From the NCBI RefSeq assembly GCF_900095735.1, contig NZ_FNLO01000012.1, positions 1 through 62,393 on the forward strand: DNA of 62,393 nucleotides. Direction: 5' to 3'. A program made the position numbers and the translations under genes. This DNA is from Chitinasiproducens palmae. GTDB taxonomy: Bacteria; Pseudomonadota; Gammaproteobacteria; Burkholderiales; Burkholderiaceae. The notes below the pieces were generated by a model, which ran no database searches, was not told the DNA's origin, and worked only from the letters and a program-made list of their open reading frames with translations. Shown in pieces: positions 50,381 through 59,710 of this stretch; within the stretch, counting starts at the first letter, position 1, and each line of letters opens with the position of its first letter.

Positions 50381-53300
50381 TTACTCGATGTCAGTGGGCA
50401 ATGGGCGCGGCAACGCGTCGCCGTCGGTGCCGTCGAGCCAGTCGACGCGCGCCATCTTGCGGACCACGACGAACTCGTCGCGATTGCAGCCCACCGTGCC
50501 GTAGTAGTTGAAGCCGTAACTCTGCTGCGCGTAACCGCCGATCATGTGCGTCGGCTTCAGCACCACGCGCGTGACGGAGTTGTGGTGGCCGCCGCGGTTG
50601 CCGGTGGTCTCGGCGCCCGGCACGTTCACGATCCGCTCCTGTGCGTGGTACATGACGACCATGCCTTCCTTGATCCGCTGACTCACCACCGCGCGCGCGG
50701 TCAGCGCGCCGTTCCCGTTGAACGCCTCGATCCAGTCGTTGTCCTCGATGCCGGCGCGCTGCGCATCGCGCTCCGACAGCCAGACGATCGGACCGCCACG
50801 GCTCAGCGTGAGCATCAGCAGGTTGTCGCTGTACGTGCTGTGGATGCCCCACTTCTGATGCGGCGTGATCCAGTTCAGCACCAGCTCCGGCTGACCGTTC
50901 GGCTTGCGTCCCGAAATGTGCTCGGTCGAGCGTGTAGCCACCGGTGGGCGATAGCTCATCAGTTGCTCGCCGAACGCCTGCATCCACGGATGGTCCTGGT
51001 AGAACTGCTGGCGACCGGTCAGCGTGCGCCATGGAATCAGCTCGTGCACGTTCGTGTAGCCGGCGTTGTAGCTCACATGCTCGCTCTCGATGCCAGACCA
51101 GGTCGGACTGGAAATGATCTTGCGCGGCTGGGCCTGGATGTCGCGGAAGCGGATCGCCTCGTGTTCGGAGGATCGGGCCAGGTGGGTGTGGTCGCGCCCG
51201 GTCATCGCCGAGAGCGCCTGCCAGGCCTTCACTGCAACATGCCCATTGGTCTCGGGCGCCAGCGACAGGATCACCTCGGCGGCATCGATGGCCGACTCGA
51301 TCTTCGGCCGCCCCTCGCTCACGCCCACATCGCGCACCCGGTAGTTGATGTCGCCGAGCAGCGCGACCTCGTCACGGGTGTTCCAGTTGATGCCCTTGCC
51401 ACCGTTGCCGAGCGTGTCGAGCAGCGGACCGAGCGAAGTGAACTTCCGATAGATGTTCGGATAGTCGCGCTCCACCACGACCATGTTCGGACAGTTCCGG
51501 CCAGGCTGCGGCGGCTCGCCGGCGGTCTTCCAATCCATTCCGCCGAACGGCTGGGCGAGTTCGCCGGGTGTGTCGTGTTGCATCGGCTGGGTGACCAGGT
51601 CCGACTCGATACCCAGATGCCCCTCCGCAAGTTCGGAGAAGGTGCGCGCGATGCCCTTGTAGATCTCCCAGTCGGAGCGCGACTCCCATGCGGGGTCGAT
51701 GGCCGCCGAGAGCGGATGGATGAACGGATGCATGTCCGACGTGTTCATGTCGTCCTTCTCGTACCAGGTCGCGGTCGGCAGTACGATGTCCGAATACACG
51801 CAGGTCGACGACATCCGGAAATCGAGCGTGGTGACCAGGTCCAGCTTGCCGATCGCGCCTTCCTCTAGCCACTCCGCCTCGCTCGGCTTGACGCCGTCCG
51901 CCTGCCGGCCGAGATCCTCGTTCATCACGCCGTTGCGGGTGCCGAGCAGGTACTTCAGCATGTACTCGTGGCCCTTGCCGGACGACCCGAGCAGGTTCGA
52001 GCGCCAGATGAACAGGTTGCGCGGGAAGTTGGCCGGCTTGTCGGGCTGTTCGCAGGCGAAGCGCAGCGTGCCGTCCTGCAGCGACTTCACGACATAGTCC
52101 CTGCTGCTCATGCCCGCCGCCGCCGCATCGCGGGTGATCTGCAACGGATTGCGGTCGAGCTGCGGCGCGCTCGGCAGCCAGCCGGCCCGTTCCGCCCGGA
52201 TGTTGTAGTCGAGCATGTGCTCCGGGAAGCGCGACTTGTCGGCCAGCGGCGACAGGATCTCGTGCGCGCTCATCTTCTCGTGGCGCCACTGCGAGCTGTG
52301 GTTGTAGAAGAAGCTGGTGCCGTTCATCTGCCGCGGCGGCCGGCTCCAGTCCAGCCCGAACGCCAGCGGCAGCCAGCCGGTCTGGGGGCGGAGCTTTTCC
52401 TGTCCGACGTAGTGCGCCCAGCCGCCGCCGCTCTTGCCGATGCAGCCGCACAACATGAGCATGTTCACCGCGCCGCGGTAGTTCATGTCCATGTGATACC
52501 AGTGGTTGACCGCGGCGCCGATGATGATCATCGCGCGCCCCTGCGTCTTGTCGGCGGTTTCGGCGAACTCGCGCGCGACCATGATGACCTTGTCGCGGCT
52601 CACGCCGGTGATGCGCTCCTGCCATGCCGGCGTACCCGGCACAGTCGCGTCGTCGTAGTCCGCGGCAACGTTCGCACCGCCCAGCCCGCGGTCGATCGCG
52701 AGGCTGCCCGCCATCAGGTCGAAGACGGTGGCCACCCGCACCGTGCTGCCGTCGGCGAGCGTGATCGTGCGCACGGGAAGTCGGCGGAACTGGACCGCGT
52801 CGCCGGCAACGTGCTCGAAATGCTCGTGCGTCTGCCCGCCGAAGTACGGATAGGCGACATCGGCGGTTTCCCCGCCGTCGATCAGGCTGAGCGCGAGGTC
52901 GGTCTCGCGGCTCGCGCCGCCTTCCCGCGCCTCGATGTTCCACTTGCCTGTCTCGCCCCAGCGATAGCCGATCGCGCCCTGCGGCGAGACCAGCTCGCCG
53001 GAGCGGCTGTCGAGCGCGATCGTCTTCCAGTCCGGGTTGTTGTCCTGCCCGAGATTGCCGGCGAGGTCGGACGCGCGCAGGAAGCGCTCGGCGCGCAGGC
53101 CGCCATCGATCTCGGCAAGGGTGACCAGCATCGGCAGGTCCGTATAGCGCTTCACGTAATCGCGGAAATACGCGCTCGGCCGGTCGAGGTGGAACTCCTT
53201 GAAGATCACGTGCGTGAACGCGAGCGCCAGCGCGGCATCGGTGCCCTGCTTCGGGTTCAACCAGAGATCGGTCAGCTTCGCCACCTCGGCGTAGTCCGGC

Positions 53301-54145
53301 GTGATCGCGACCGTCTTCGTGCCCTTGTAGCGCACCTCGGTAAAGAAATGCGCATCGGGCGTGCGCGTCTGCGGCACGTTCGAACCCCATGCCAGGATGT
53401 ACGCCGCGTTGTACCAGTCGGCCGATTCCGGCACGTCCGTCTGTTCGCCCCAGATCTGCGGCGAGGCTGGTGGCAGATCGCAATACCAGTCGTAGAACGA
53501 CAGGCACACGCCGCCGATCAGCGACAGATAGCGGCTGCCCGCCGCATAGCTGACCATCGACATCGCGGGAATCGGCGAGAAGCCGACCACGCGGTCGGGG
53601 CCGTACTGCTTGACCGTGTAGACGTTGGCCGCGGCGATGATCTCGTTGGCTTCGTCCCAGCTCGATCGGATGAAACCACCGAGGCCGCGCGCGCGCTTGT
53701 ACGACTGCGCCTTGACGGGGTCTTCGACGATGCTGGCCCATGCCAGCACCGGGTCCGCGTGCGTGCGGCGCGCCTCGCGCCACAACTTGAGCAGCGGCTT
53801 GCGGATCTTTGGATACTTGAGCCGGTTCGCGCTGTAGATGTACCAGCTGTAGCTGGCACCGCGCGGGCAGCCGCGCGGCTCGTGATTCGGCAGATCGGCG
53901 CGGGTGCGCGGATAGTCGGTCTGCTGCGTCTCCCAGGTGATCAGACCGTTCTTCACGTATATCTTCCACGAGCACGAGCCGGTGCAGTTCACGCCATGCG
54001 TGGAGCGCACGATCTTGTCGTATTGCCAACGCGACCGGTACACATTCTCCCAGTCGCGGGATTCCTGGCGCGTCTCGCCGTGACCGTCGGCGAATTCGCC
54101 CTGCTTGCGGGTGAAGAAGCGCAATTGATCGAGCAGATGGCTCAT
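50381..54145 (-). CDS. narG: nitrate reductase alpha subunit NarG
   Basis: Catalytic molybdenum subunit reducing nitrate to nitrite on the cytoplasmic side. It has 1254 residues, close to E. coli NarG (1247). The FS0 cluster motif with its N-terminal His is HGVNCTGSCSWKIYVKNGLI. The Mo-coordinating Asp is in GEQTDVPESADWY. Further hallmarks are WGSNVPQTRTPDAHFF and the C-terminal QSYGFNYYGTVGCNRDEFV. The start at 54145 is preceded by AAGGA; an upstream in-frame ATG at 54211 is less likely. It follows narK2 by 107 bp. Confidence 0.97.
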   Translation of the reverse strand: MSHLLDQLRFFTRKQGEFADGHGETRQESRDWENVYRSRWQYDKIVRSTHGVNCTGSCSWKIYVKNGLITWETQQTDYPRTRADLPNHEPRGCPRGASYSWYIYSANRLKYPKIRKPLLKLWREARRTHADPVLAWASIVEDPVKAQSYKRARGLGGFIRSSWDEANEIIAAANVYTVKQYGPDRVVGFSPIPAMSMVSYAAGSRYLSLIGGVCLSFYDWYCDLPPASPQIWGEQTDVPESADWYNAAYILAWGSNVPQTRTPDAHFFTEVRYKGTKTVAITPDYAEVAKLTDLWLNPKQGTDAALALAFTHVIFKEFHLDRPSAYFRDYVKRYTDLPMLVTLAEIDGGLRAERFLRASDLAGNLGQDNNPDWKTIALDSRSGELVSPQGAIGYRWGETGKWNIEAREGGASRETDLALSLIDGGETADVAYPYFGGQTHEHFEHVAGDAVQFRRLPVRTITLADGSTVRVATVFDLMAGSLAIDRGLGGANVAADYDDATVPGTPAWQERITGVSRDKVIMVAREFAETADKTQGRAMIIIGAAVNHWYHMDMNYRGAVNMLMLCGCIGKSGGGWAHYVGQEKLRPQTGWLPLAFGLDWSRPPRQMNGTSFFYNHSSQWRHEKMSAHEILSPLADKSRFPEHMLDYNIRAERAGWLPSAPQLDRNPLQITRDAAAAGMSSRDYVVKSLQDGTLRFACEQPDKPANFPRNLFIWRSNLLGSSGKGHEYMLKYLLGTRNGVMNEDLGRQADGVKPSEAEWLEEGAIGKLDLVTTLDFRMSSTCVYSDIVLPTATWYEKDDMNTSDMHPFIHPLSAAIDPAWESRSDWEIYKGIARTFSELAEGHLGIESDLVTQPMQHDTPGELAQPFGGMDWKTAGEPPQPGRNCPNMVVVERDYPNIYRKFTSLGPLLDTLGNGGKGINWNTRDEVALLGDINYRVRDVGVSEGRPKIESAIDAAEVILSLAPETNGHVAVKAWQALSAMTGRDHTHLARSSEHEAIRFRDIQAQPRKIISSPTWSGIESEHVSYNAGYTNVHELIPWRTLTGRQQFYQDHPWMQAFGEQLMSYRPPVATRSTEHISGRKPNGQPELVLNWITPHQKWGIHSTYSDNLLMLTLSRGGPIVWLSERDAQRAGIEDNDWIEAFNGNGALTARAVVSQRIKEGMVVMYHAQERIVNVPGAETTGNRGGHHNSVTRVVLKPTHMIGGYAQQSYGFNYYGTVGCNRDEFVVVRKMARVDWLDGTDGDALPRPLPTDIE

Positions 54146-54252
54146 GATGTTTTCCTTGTGCCGGACTGGCGCCGGCTCGCTCGCTGCGATGCGCCGCCCG
54201 TGCGGTCGCACCGTCAGCAGGTGTGCTGCGGGGACGGTTCGCTAAGACGGGC

Positions 54253-55668
54253 TCAGCAACGCACCTCGGCGCGCCGGCGGGCGTACCACCACCATGTCGC
54301 CGCCACGCACGTGGCGTAATAGGCGACGAACGCGAACAACGCACCCTCGGCGCTGCCGCTGACCGACAGCGACAGGCCGAACGCCTGCGGGATGAAGAAA
54401 CCGCCGAACGCGCCGACTGCCGAGCTGAAGCCGACCACGGCCGCCGCTTCCTTGCCGGCCTCGCGCATTGCCTGCTCGGCGCTCGCCTCGCCGCGTGCCG
54501 CGCGCCGGTTCCATTCGGTGCGGAAGATGACCGGGATCATGCGGAAGGTGGACCCGTTGCCGAGCCCGGCAAAGAAGAACAGCAACACGAACGCGCCGAG
54601 GAAGCCCCAGAAATTGCCGGCGGCAGCGCCGTGCGGCAGGAACACCAGCACCGCCCCGATCAGCGCCGCCATTACCACGTAGTTCCACAGGCTGATCACG
54701 GCGCCGCCGAAACGGTCCGCCAGCCAGCCGCCGAGCGGACGGCTCAGCGCACCCACCAGCGGGCCGATGAACGCGTACTGCAGCGGATTGATGGCTGGAA
54801 ACTGTGTCTTGCTCAGCATCGAGAACGCCGCCGAAAAGCCGATGAAGGAACCGAACGTGCCGAGGTAGAGCCAGCACATCACCCAGTTGTGCTTGCGCTT
54901 GAAGATCACCGCCTGCTCGGCGAGCGAGGCGCGCGCGCTGGCCAGGTCGTTCATGCCGAACCAGGCGAGCAGCGCAACGACGGCGAGCAGCGGCACCCAG
55001 ACCAAGCCGGCGTTCTGCAGCCACACGGCTTCGCCGGTGGCACCGTGCTGTGCCGCGCCGCCCCACGCGCCGTACACCGCGATGCCGGCGACGAGCGGCG
55101 CGACGAACTGCAGCAGCGACACACCGACATTGCCGAGCCCGGCATTCAGGCCCAAGGCCGTGCCCTGCTGGTCCTTCGGAAAGAAGAAGCTGATGTTGCA
55201 CATGCTCGATGCGAAGTTGCCGCCGCCGATGCCGCACAGCAACGCGATTGCCAGGAACACCCCGTACGGGGTGTGCGGATTCTGTACGGCCACGCCGAGC
55301 CAGACGCACGGCACCAGCAGCGCGGCGGTGCTCAGGGCGGTCCAGCGGCGTCCACCGAACACCGGCACCGCGAACGAGAAGAAGATGCGCAGCGTCGCGC
55401 CCGACAATGACGGCAGCGCGGCGAGCAGGAACAACTGCTGGTCGGTGAACCGAAACCCGGCACTGTTCAAACGGACGGCAACCACGCTGAACAGTGACCA
55501 TACCGCGAACGCCAGCAGCAGCGCCGGGATCGAAATCCACAGGTTGCGGGTCGCGACGCGTCGCCCGGTACTGGCCCAGAACTGCGCATCCTCGGGCCGC
55601 CAGTCATTGATCAATGGCCCGCGCGGGGCGAGCGGCATCTGCCTACCTGCGGCTTTTGCGCTAGTCAT
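54253..55668 (-). CDS. narK2: nitrate/nitrite transporter NarK2
   Basis: MFS nitrate/nitrite porter, 471 residues with 12 hydrophobic segments. Nitrate-signature regions are GIGGGNFASSMCNISFFFPKDQQGTALGLNAGLGNVG and AAVVGFSSAVGAFGGFFIP. The start MTSAKAAG at 55668 has GGAGA upstream. It overlaps the narK1 stop by 8 bp. This type is usually the nitrate/nitrite antiporter of the fused or paired NarK1-NarK2 systems. Confidence 0.92.
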   Translation of the reverse strand: MTSAKAAGRQMPLAPRGPLINDWRPEDAQFWASTGRRVATRNLWISIPALLLAFAVWSLFSVVAVRLNSAGFRFTDQQLFLLAALPSLSGATLRIFFSFAVPVFGGRRWTALSTAALLVPCVWLGVAVQNPHTPYGVFLAIALLCGIGGGNFASSMCNISFFFPKDQQGTALGLNAGLGNVGVSLLQFVAPLVAGIAVYGAWGGAAQHGATGEAVWLQNAGLVWVPLLAVVALLAWFGMNDLASARASLAEQAVIFKRKHNWVMCWLYLGTFGSFIGFSAAFSMLSKTQFPAINPLQYAFIGPLVGALSRPLGGWLADRFGGAVISLWNYVVMAALIGAVLVFLPHGAAAGNFWGFLGAFVLLFFFAGLGNGSTFRMIPVIFRTEWNRRAARGEASAEQAMREAGKEAAAVVGFSSAVGAFGGFFIPQAFGLSLSVSGSAEGALFAFVAYYATCVAATWWWYARRRAEVRC

Positions 55669-56971
55669 GTCGTGAATCTCCTTTCGACGGGGATGGGGAT
55701 GCGGCGCCAACGGCGCGTCCCAGGACGGCGGTACGGCGGATCTCGCCGAGGTACATCCAGGCGAGCGAGACGGACACCACGCCGTACAGCAGCATGAAAC
55801 AGGAGGAACGCACGCCGGTCAGGTCGACCAGCATGCCGAACAGGATCGGCAGGACGAAGCCGCCCAGACCGCCGGCCAGGCCGACGATGCCCGACACGAC
55901 GCCGATGCTGGTGGGATAGTCGTCGGCCACGTACTTGAGCACCGAGGCCTTGCCGAATGCAAAGGCGGTGCCGAGCACGAAAATCAGCGCGGTGAAGGCC
56001 ATCGCATCGAGGCGGATGGTGAAGCCCAGCGAACCGTCGACGGTCGCGATGCTGACGTGCGAAGGCGGATACGACAGCAGGAACAGGCAGGCCCAGGCCA
56101 CCCAGAGCACCCACCAGGTGACGGACTGGGCACCCCAACGGTCGGACGCCCAGCCGCCAACGGCGCGCAACACGCCGCCGGGCAGCGAAAAGCAGGTCGC
56201 CAGCAGCGCGGCCGTCCGCAACGACATGCCGTACTCCTGAACGTAGTACTGCGTCATCCACAGCGCCAGCGCGACATAGCCGCCAAACACGATCGAGTAG
56301 TACTGGCTGTACCGCCACACGGCGGGGTCGCGCAGCAGCGCGAGCTGCGCGCGCAACGTCGCACCCTGCCCTGCATCCGGACCGTTGCGCACGCCCTGCG
56401 TGCGCTGTGCCCCGCGCCCCGGCGTCAGGCACCAGAACGCAAGCGCGGCGATCAGCAGCGTCGCGGCGTAGACCTTGGGAACGAGTTGCCAGGTGCCGAC
56501 GGCGATGATCGCGGGCGCGGTGAACTTGGTGAGCGCGGAGCCAGCGTTGCCGGCGCCGAAGATGCCCATCGCGAGGCCTTGATCCGCGCTGTCGAAGCAC
56601 TTCGCGACATAAGCGATACCAACCGAGAAGGAGCCGCCAGCAAGTCCGAGCAGCAGGCCCAGCGTCAGGAACTGCCAGTAGCGAGTGGCTTCGCCAACCA
56701 GATAGACTGGCAGCACGCACGCCAGCATCAGGAAGAAGAAGACCGGGCGCCCGCCGAAGCGATCGGCCACCATGCCGAGCGGCAGCCGGACCAGCGAACC
56801 GGTCAAGACCGGCGCCGCGGCAAGCAGGCCGAACTCGGTTTCGCTCAATTGCAGCAACTGTTTGATCGGCACGCCCAGCACGGCGAACATCATCCACGTC
56901 ATGAAGCAGATGGTGAAGGCGGTGGTGCTGATGCCGAGCACGAAATATTGTGCGGTCTTGCGTGTTGCCAT
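55661..56971 (-). CDS. narK1: nitrate/proton symporter NarK1
   Basis: MFS nitrate transporter, 436 residues with 12 hydrophobic segments. Signatures are GLAGGSFSVGIAYVAKCFDSADQGLAMGIFGAGNAG and GVVSGIVGLAGGLGGFVLP. The start MATRKTAQYF at 56971 is the family's normal N-terminus. First gene of narK1-K2-GHJI-PPIase. In paired systems such as Paracoccus, the NarK1-type imports nitrate with protons to start respiration. The control region upstream has FNR-like and NarL-like sites. Confidence 0.92.
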   Translation of the reverse strand: MATRKTAQYFVLGISTTAFTICFMTWMMFAVLGVPIKQLLQLSETEFGLLAAAPVLTGSLVRLPLGMVADRFGGRPVFFFLMLACVLPVYLVGEATRYWQFLTLGLLLGLAGGSFSVGIAYVAKCFDSADQGLAMGIFGAGNAGSALTKFTAPAIIAVGTWQLVPKVYAATLLIAALAFWCLTPGRGAQRTQGVRNGPDAGQGATLRAQLALLRDPAVWRYSQYYSIVFGGYVALALWMTQYYVQEYGMSLRTAALLATCFSLPGGVLRAVGGWASDRWGAQSVTWWVLWVAWACLFLLSYPPSHVSIATVDGSLGFTIRLDAMAFTALIFVLGTAFAFGKASVLKYVADDYPTSIGVVSGIVGLAGGLGGFVLPILFGMLVDLTGVRSSCFMLLYGVVSVSLAWMYLGEIRRTAVLGRAVGAASPSPSKGDSRHD

Positions 56972-57030
56972 GATGCGCTGTCCAACGTAACGACTTGATT
57001 CGTACACTAAGGGGCCGGGCTTTTCGCCGA

Positions 57031-57044
57031 TTGACCTGCATCAA
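57031..57044. promoter_or_regulatory. FNR/Anr-like box upstream of narK1
   Basis: TTGAC-CTGC-ATCAA, one mismatch from the FNR consensus TTGAT-N4-ATCAA. Its centre is about 66 bp upstream of the narK1 ATG, a suitable distance for class II activation of the nar operon under low oxygen. Confidence 0.7.
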
Positions 57045-57082
57045 GACGTGGTGGGCCGCCCCCCCGCGCGCGTTCCTGCCCC

Positions 57083-57098
57083 TACCTCGTTGGAGGTA
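57083..57098. promoter_or_regulatory. NarL-type 7-2-7 site
   Basis: TACCTCG-TT-GGAGGTA: two heptamers matching the TACYNMT pattern at six of seven positions, arranged as the 7-2-7 inverted pair bound by NarL/NarP. It lies between the FNR-like box and narX, so it may serve either direction. Confidence 0.6.
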
Positions 57099-57203
57099 GT
57101 GGCAGCACTGAAGAAATTCCATGCGGCTCAGTGCCTTATCATGCGTGGGACGCCCGCGCGGCAACGCCGTTCGGGCCGGCGATTATTTAGGAGTAGGACG
57201 AAG

Positions 57204-59024
57204 ATGAGAGGGTGGTTGGGCCGGTCGATCCTGTTCCGGGCAGGCCTCGCAGTCAGCGTGATCGCCCTGCTCGCGCTATCGAGCGCGTTCAGCGGCGCGG
57301 CGATCGCGTGGTTCAGCGCTGGCGACGCGGCCGCGATCAACACGGCAGGCTCGTTGCGAATGGCAACCTACCGCTTGAGCTGGCGCCTGGACCAGCACCT
57401 CCCGCCACGGGAGATGGCGGCGCTGCGCGACGACTTCGAGGCGCGCCTGGAAGGCACTGCGCTGCGATCCGTGCTGGACGGCCAAGCGGACGCGCCGCTG
57501 GACCGTGCCTATGCGGGACTGGTGCGACGTTGGCACGAGCAGCTTGCGCCGGCGCTGATCGGCAACGACACGGCGACCTACCAGGACAACGCCGACGACT
57601 TCGTCGCGCAGCTGGACGACTTCGTGCTGCAGTTGCAACGACGCAGCGAACGCAAACAACAGTGGCAGCAGACGATCCAGGGTTGTGCTCTTGTCGCCAC
57701 CGTGATCATCCTTCTGCTCGGCCTGCATCAATTGCACGCCGGGGTGCTGGCACCGTTGCACGAACTGCTGCGGGTCACGCGACGCTTTCGCAACGGCGAC
57801 CATCGCGCCCGAATCCGCTATGCGTCGAGTGACGAACTGGGCCAGGTTGCCCAGGGATTCAATGCGATGGCCGAGGCAATCGAAACGTCGCACCGCACAC
57901 TGGAACAGCGCGTCGCAGCGGAAACCGAACATCTCGCGCGCGCCAACGCAGCATTGCAATTGCTCTACCGGAGTGGCCGCGGCATCGCTGCCGAGCCGGC
58001 CGACGCGGGCTTCTTCCAGACGCTGCTCGACAGCTTCCAACTGCATCTGCCGGGATTCGGTCTGAGCCTGCGGCTGCACGGCAACGGCAAGGACGACATA
58101 CCGATCGTGATCCACGGCCGGGCACCCCGGGCCAGCCCCGGCTCGGGCGACGGCAGCGCTGGCGCGCCGGGCGACGCGTCCGCGGCGCCGGCGCTACTGG
58201 TTTATGCGATATCGAGTCAGAAGCGCGAGGTCGGCGAACTGTTGGCCTGCTTCACCGAGCGTCAGCCGCCCCGGCGCTGGGAACGCGAGCTGATCCAGGC
58301 CCTCGCCGACCTAATCGGTACGGCCTTCTCGTTGGAGCGACGCCGGCTGCAGGAGCACCAGTTGATTCTTTTCGAGGAGCGGGCGATCATCGCGCGTGAG
58401 CTGCACGACTCCCTCGCCCAGGCGCTGGCCTATATCAAGCTGCAGGTTGCGCGCCTGCAGAGCATGATCCGGCGCGGCGATGACGAGACGGCGTTGCAAA
58501 CGGTGTCCGACGAAATCCGCGAGGGGCTCAACGACGCTTACCGTCAGTTGCGCGAATTGCTCGTCACCTTCCGACTGAAGATCCACGAGGGCGGGCTGGC
58601 CCAGGCGCTGGCCGAGGCGGTCGACGAATTCGGCCGCCGCGGCGGCTTCGCGGTGACGGCGCAGATCAGGCCGCTGGCGTTTGCGCTGTCGGGTGCCGAG
58701 GAAATTCATCTGCTGCAGATCTTCCGCGAGGCGCTGTCGAATTGCGTCGCCCATGCGCGCGCGGCGCACGTCTGGGTGACCTTCGAACAAGTGGGCGCCG
58801 AACTCGTGCTTCAGATCGAGGACGACGGCGTCGGTCTGTCCGACGATTTCGACCAACGCCACCACCACGGCCTGACGATCATGCGCGAGCGCGCGGCCAC
58901 GTTGGGCGCCCGGCTGGCCATCGCGGCACGGCAGCCGTCGGGCACGCGCGTGCGCCTTGCGTTCGGCCCCCGTTTCCTGCGGACTGCCGACCGCCCTACC
59001 GCCGACCTCCGGAACCCGCCATGA
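57204..59024 (+). CDS. narX: nitrate/nitrite sensor kinase NarX
   Basis: Inner-membrane sensor kinase, 606 residues. The first helix (about 10-37) leads into a periplasmic domain whose P-box, INTAGSLRMATYRLSWRL (about 45-62), is the nitrate-binding element of NarX/NarQ. A second helix (about 160-176), HAMP and a central signalling region follow. The HisKA_3 H-box ARELHDSLAQALAYIKLQV carries His401. The ATPase domain contains REALSNCVAHA and EDDGVGL. The ATG at 57204 follows GGAGTAGGA. It overlaps narL by 4 bp. Confidence 0.94.
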   Translation: MRGWLGRSILFRAGLAVSVIALLALSSAFSGAAIAWFSAGDAAAINTAGSLRMATYRLSWRLDQHLPPREMAALRDDFEARLEGTALRSVLDGQADAPLDRAYAGLVRRWHEQLAPALIGNDTATYQDNADDFVAQLDDFVLQLQRRSERKQQWQQTIQGCALVATVIILLLGLHQLHAGVLAPLHELLRVTRRFRNGDHRARIRYASSDELGQVAQGFNAMAEAIETSHRTLEQRVAAETEHLARANAALQLLYRSGRGIAAEPADAGFFQTLLDSFQLHLPGFGLSLRLHGNGKDDIPIVIHGRAPRASPGSGDGSAGAPGDASAAPALLVYAISSQKREVGELLACFTERQPPRRWERELIQALADLIGTAFSLERRRLQEHQLILFEERAIIARELHDSLAQALAYIKLQVARLQSMIRRGDDETALQTVSDEIREGLNDAYRQLRELLVTFRLKIHEGGLAQALAEAVDEFGRRGGFAVTAQIRPLAFALSGAEEIHLLQIFREALSNCVAHARAAHVWVTFEQVGAELVLQIEDDGVGLSDDFDQRHHHGLTIMRERAATLGARLAIAARQPSGTRVRLAFGPRFLRTADRPTADLRNPP

Positions 59025-59656
59025 CGGACGACCGCCACACCATTCTCCTGGTCGACGACCATCCGATGATGCGCCGCGGCATACGCCAGCTTCTCGAGCT
59101 GGAGGACGACCTGCGCGTGTGCGGCGAGGCGGGCGACGGCGAGGCGGCGCTGGCGCTGGCCGATGAATTGGCGCCGCAGTTGATCCTGCTCGACAACAAT
59201 ATGGCGCGCCTGAACGGCGTGGAGACGCTGCGGCGCCTGCGTCAGAACGGCTACGCCGGGAAAGTGCTGCTGTTTACCGTTTCCGATGCCGAAGACGACG
59301 TCCATGACGCGCTCAGGCTGGGTGCCGACGGCTATCTGCTGAAGGACATGGAGCCGGAACACCTGGTGCGGGAGATTCGCAATGCGCTGCGTGGCGAACT
59401 GGTGGTCAGCCCGTCGCTGGCGAAAGTGCTTGCGCAGGGGCTACGCGCGCCGCGGCCGGCAACCCAGCAGGAACTGACCGAGCGCGAACGGCAGGTGCTG
59501 CGGATGGTGATGGCAGGCAACAGCAACAAGGTGATCGGCGCCCGGCTCGGCATCACCGAGGGCACCGTCAAGGTCCACATGAAGAATCTGCTGCAGAAAC
59601 TGAAGCTGCGCTCCCGCGTGGAGGCGGCGGTCTGGGCGCTGGAACACCTGACGTAG
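59021..59656 (+). CDS. narL: nitrate response regulator NarL
   Basis: Receiver plus LuxR-type helix-turn-helix, 211 residues. Phosphoacceptor Asp58 is in LILLDNNMARLNG (E. coli has NMPG here). The DNA-binding domain reads LTERERQVLRMVMAGNSNKVIGARLGITEGTVKVHMKNLLQKL. The ATGA overlap with narX indicates coupled translation. Expected to bind the 7-2-7 site upstream of narK1. Confidence 0.95.
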   Translation: MTDDRHTILLVDDHPMMRRGIRQLLELEDDLRVCGEAGDGEAALALADELAPQLILLDNNMARLNGVETLRRLRQNGYAGKVLLFTVSDAEDDVHDALRLGADGYLLKDMEPEHLVREIRNALRGELVVSPSLAKVLAQGLRAPRPATQQELTERERQVLRMVMAGNSNKVIGARLGITEGTVKVHMKNLLQKLKLRSRVEAAVWALEHLT

Positions 59657-59671
59657 CGGCAGGACCGGGCG

Positions 59672-59704
59672 CGGCCGGGCCACCGCTCGCGGGCGGCCCG
59701 GCCG
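59672..59704. terminator. GC-rich hairpin between convergent narL and ybiT
   Basis: A 10-bp perfect stem (CGGCCGGGCC and complement) with a 13-nt loop, 15 bp after narL and 7 bp from the end of the convergent gene. No T-tract, so it is a possible bidirectional stop, not a classical one. Confidence 0.5.
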
Positions 59705-59710
59705 GCGCGG

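Noticed and set aside
51372-54344. Long open frames overlapping narG on both strands
   Set aside because: NarG is unmistakable over its full length; the others are compositional shadows.
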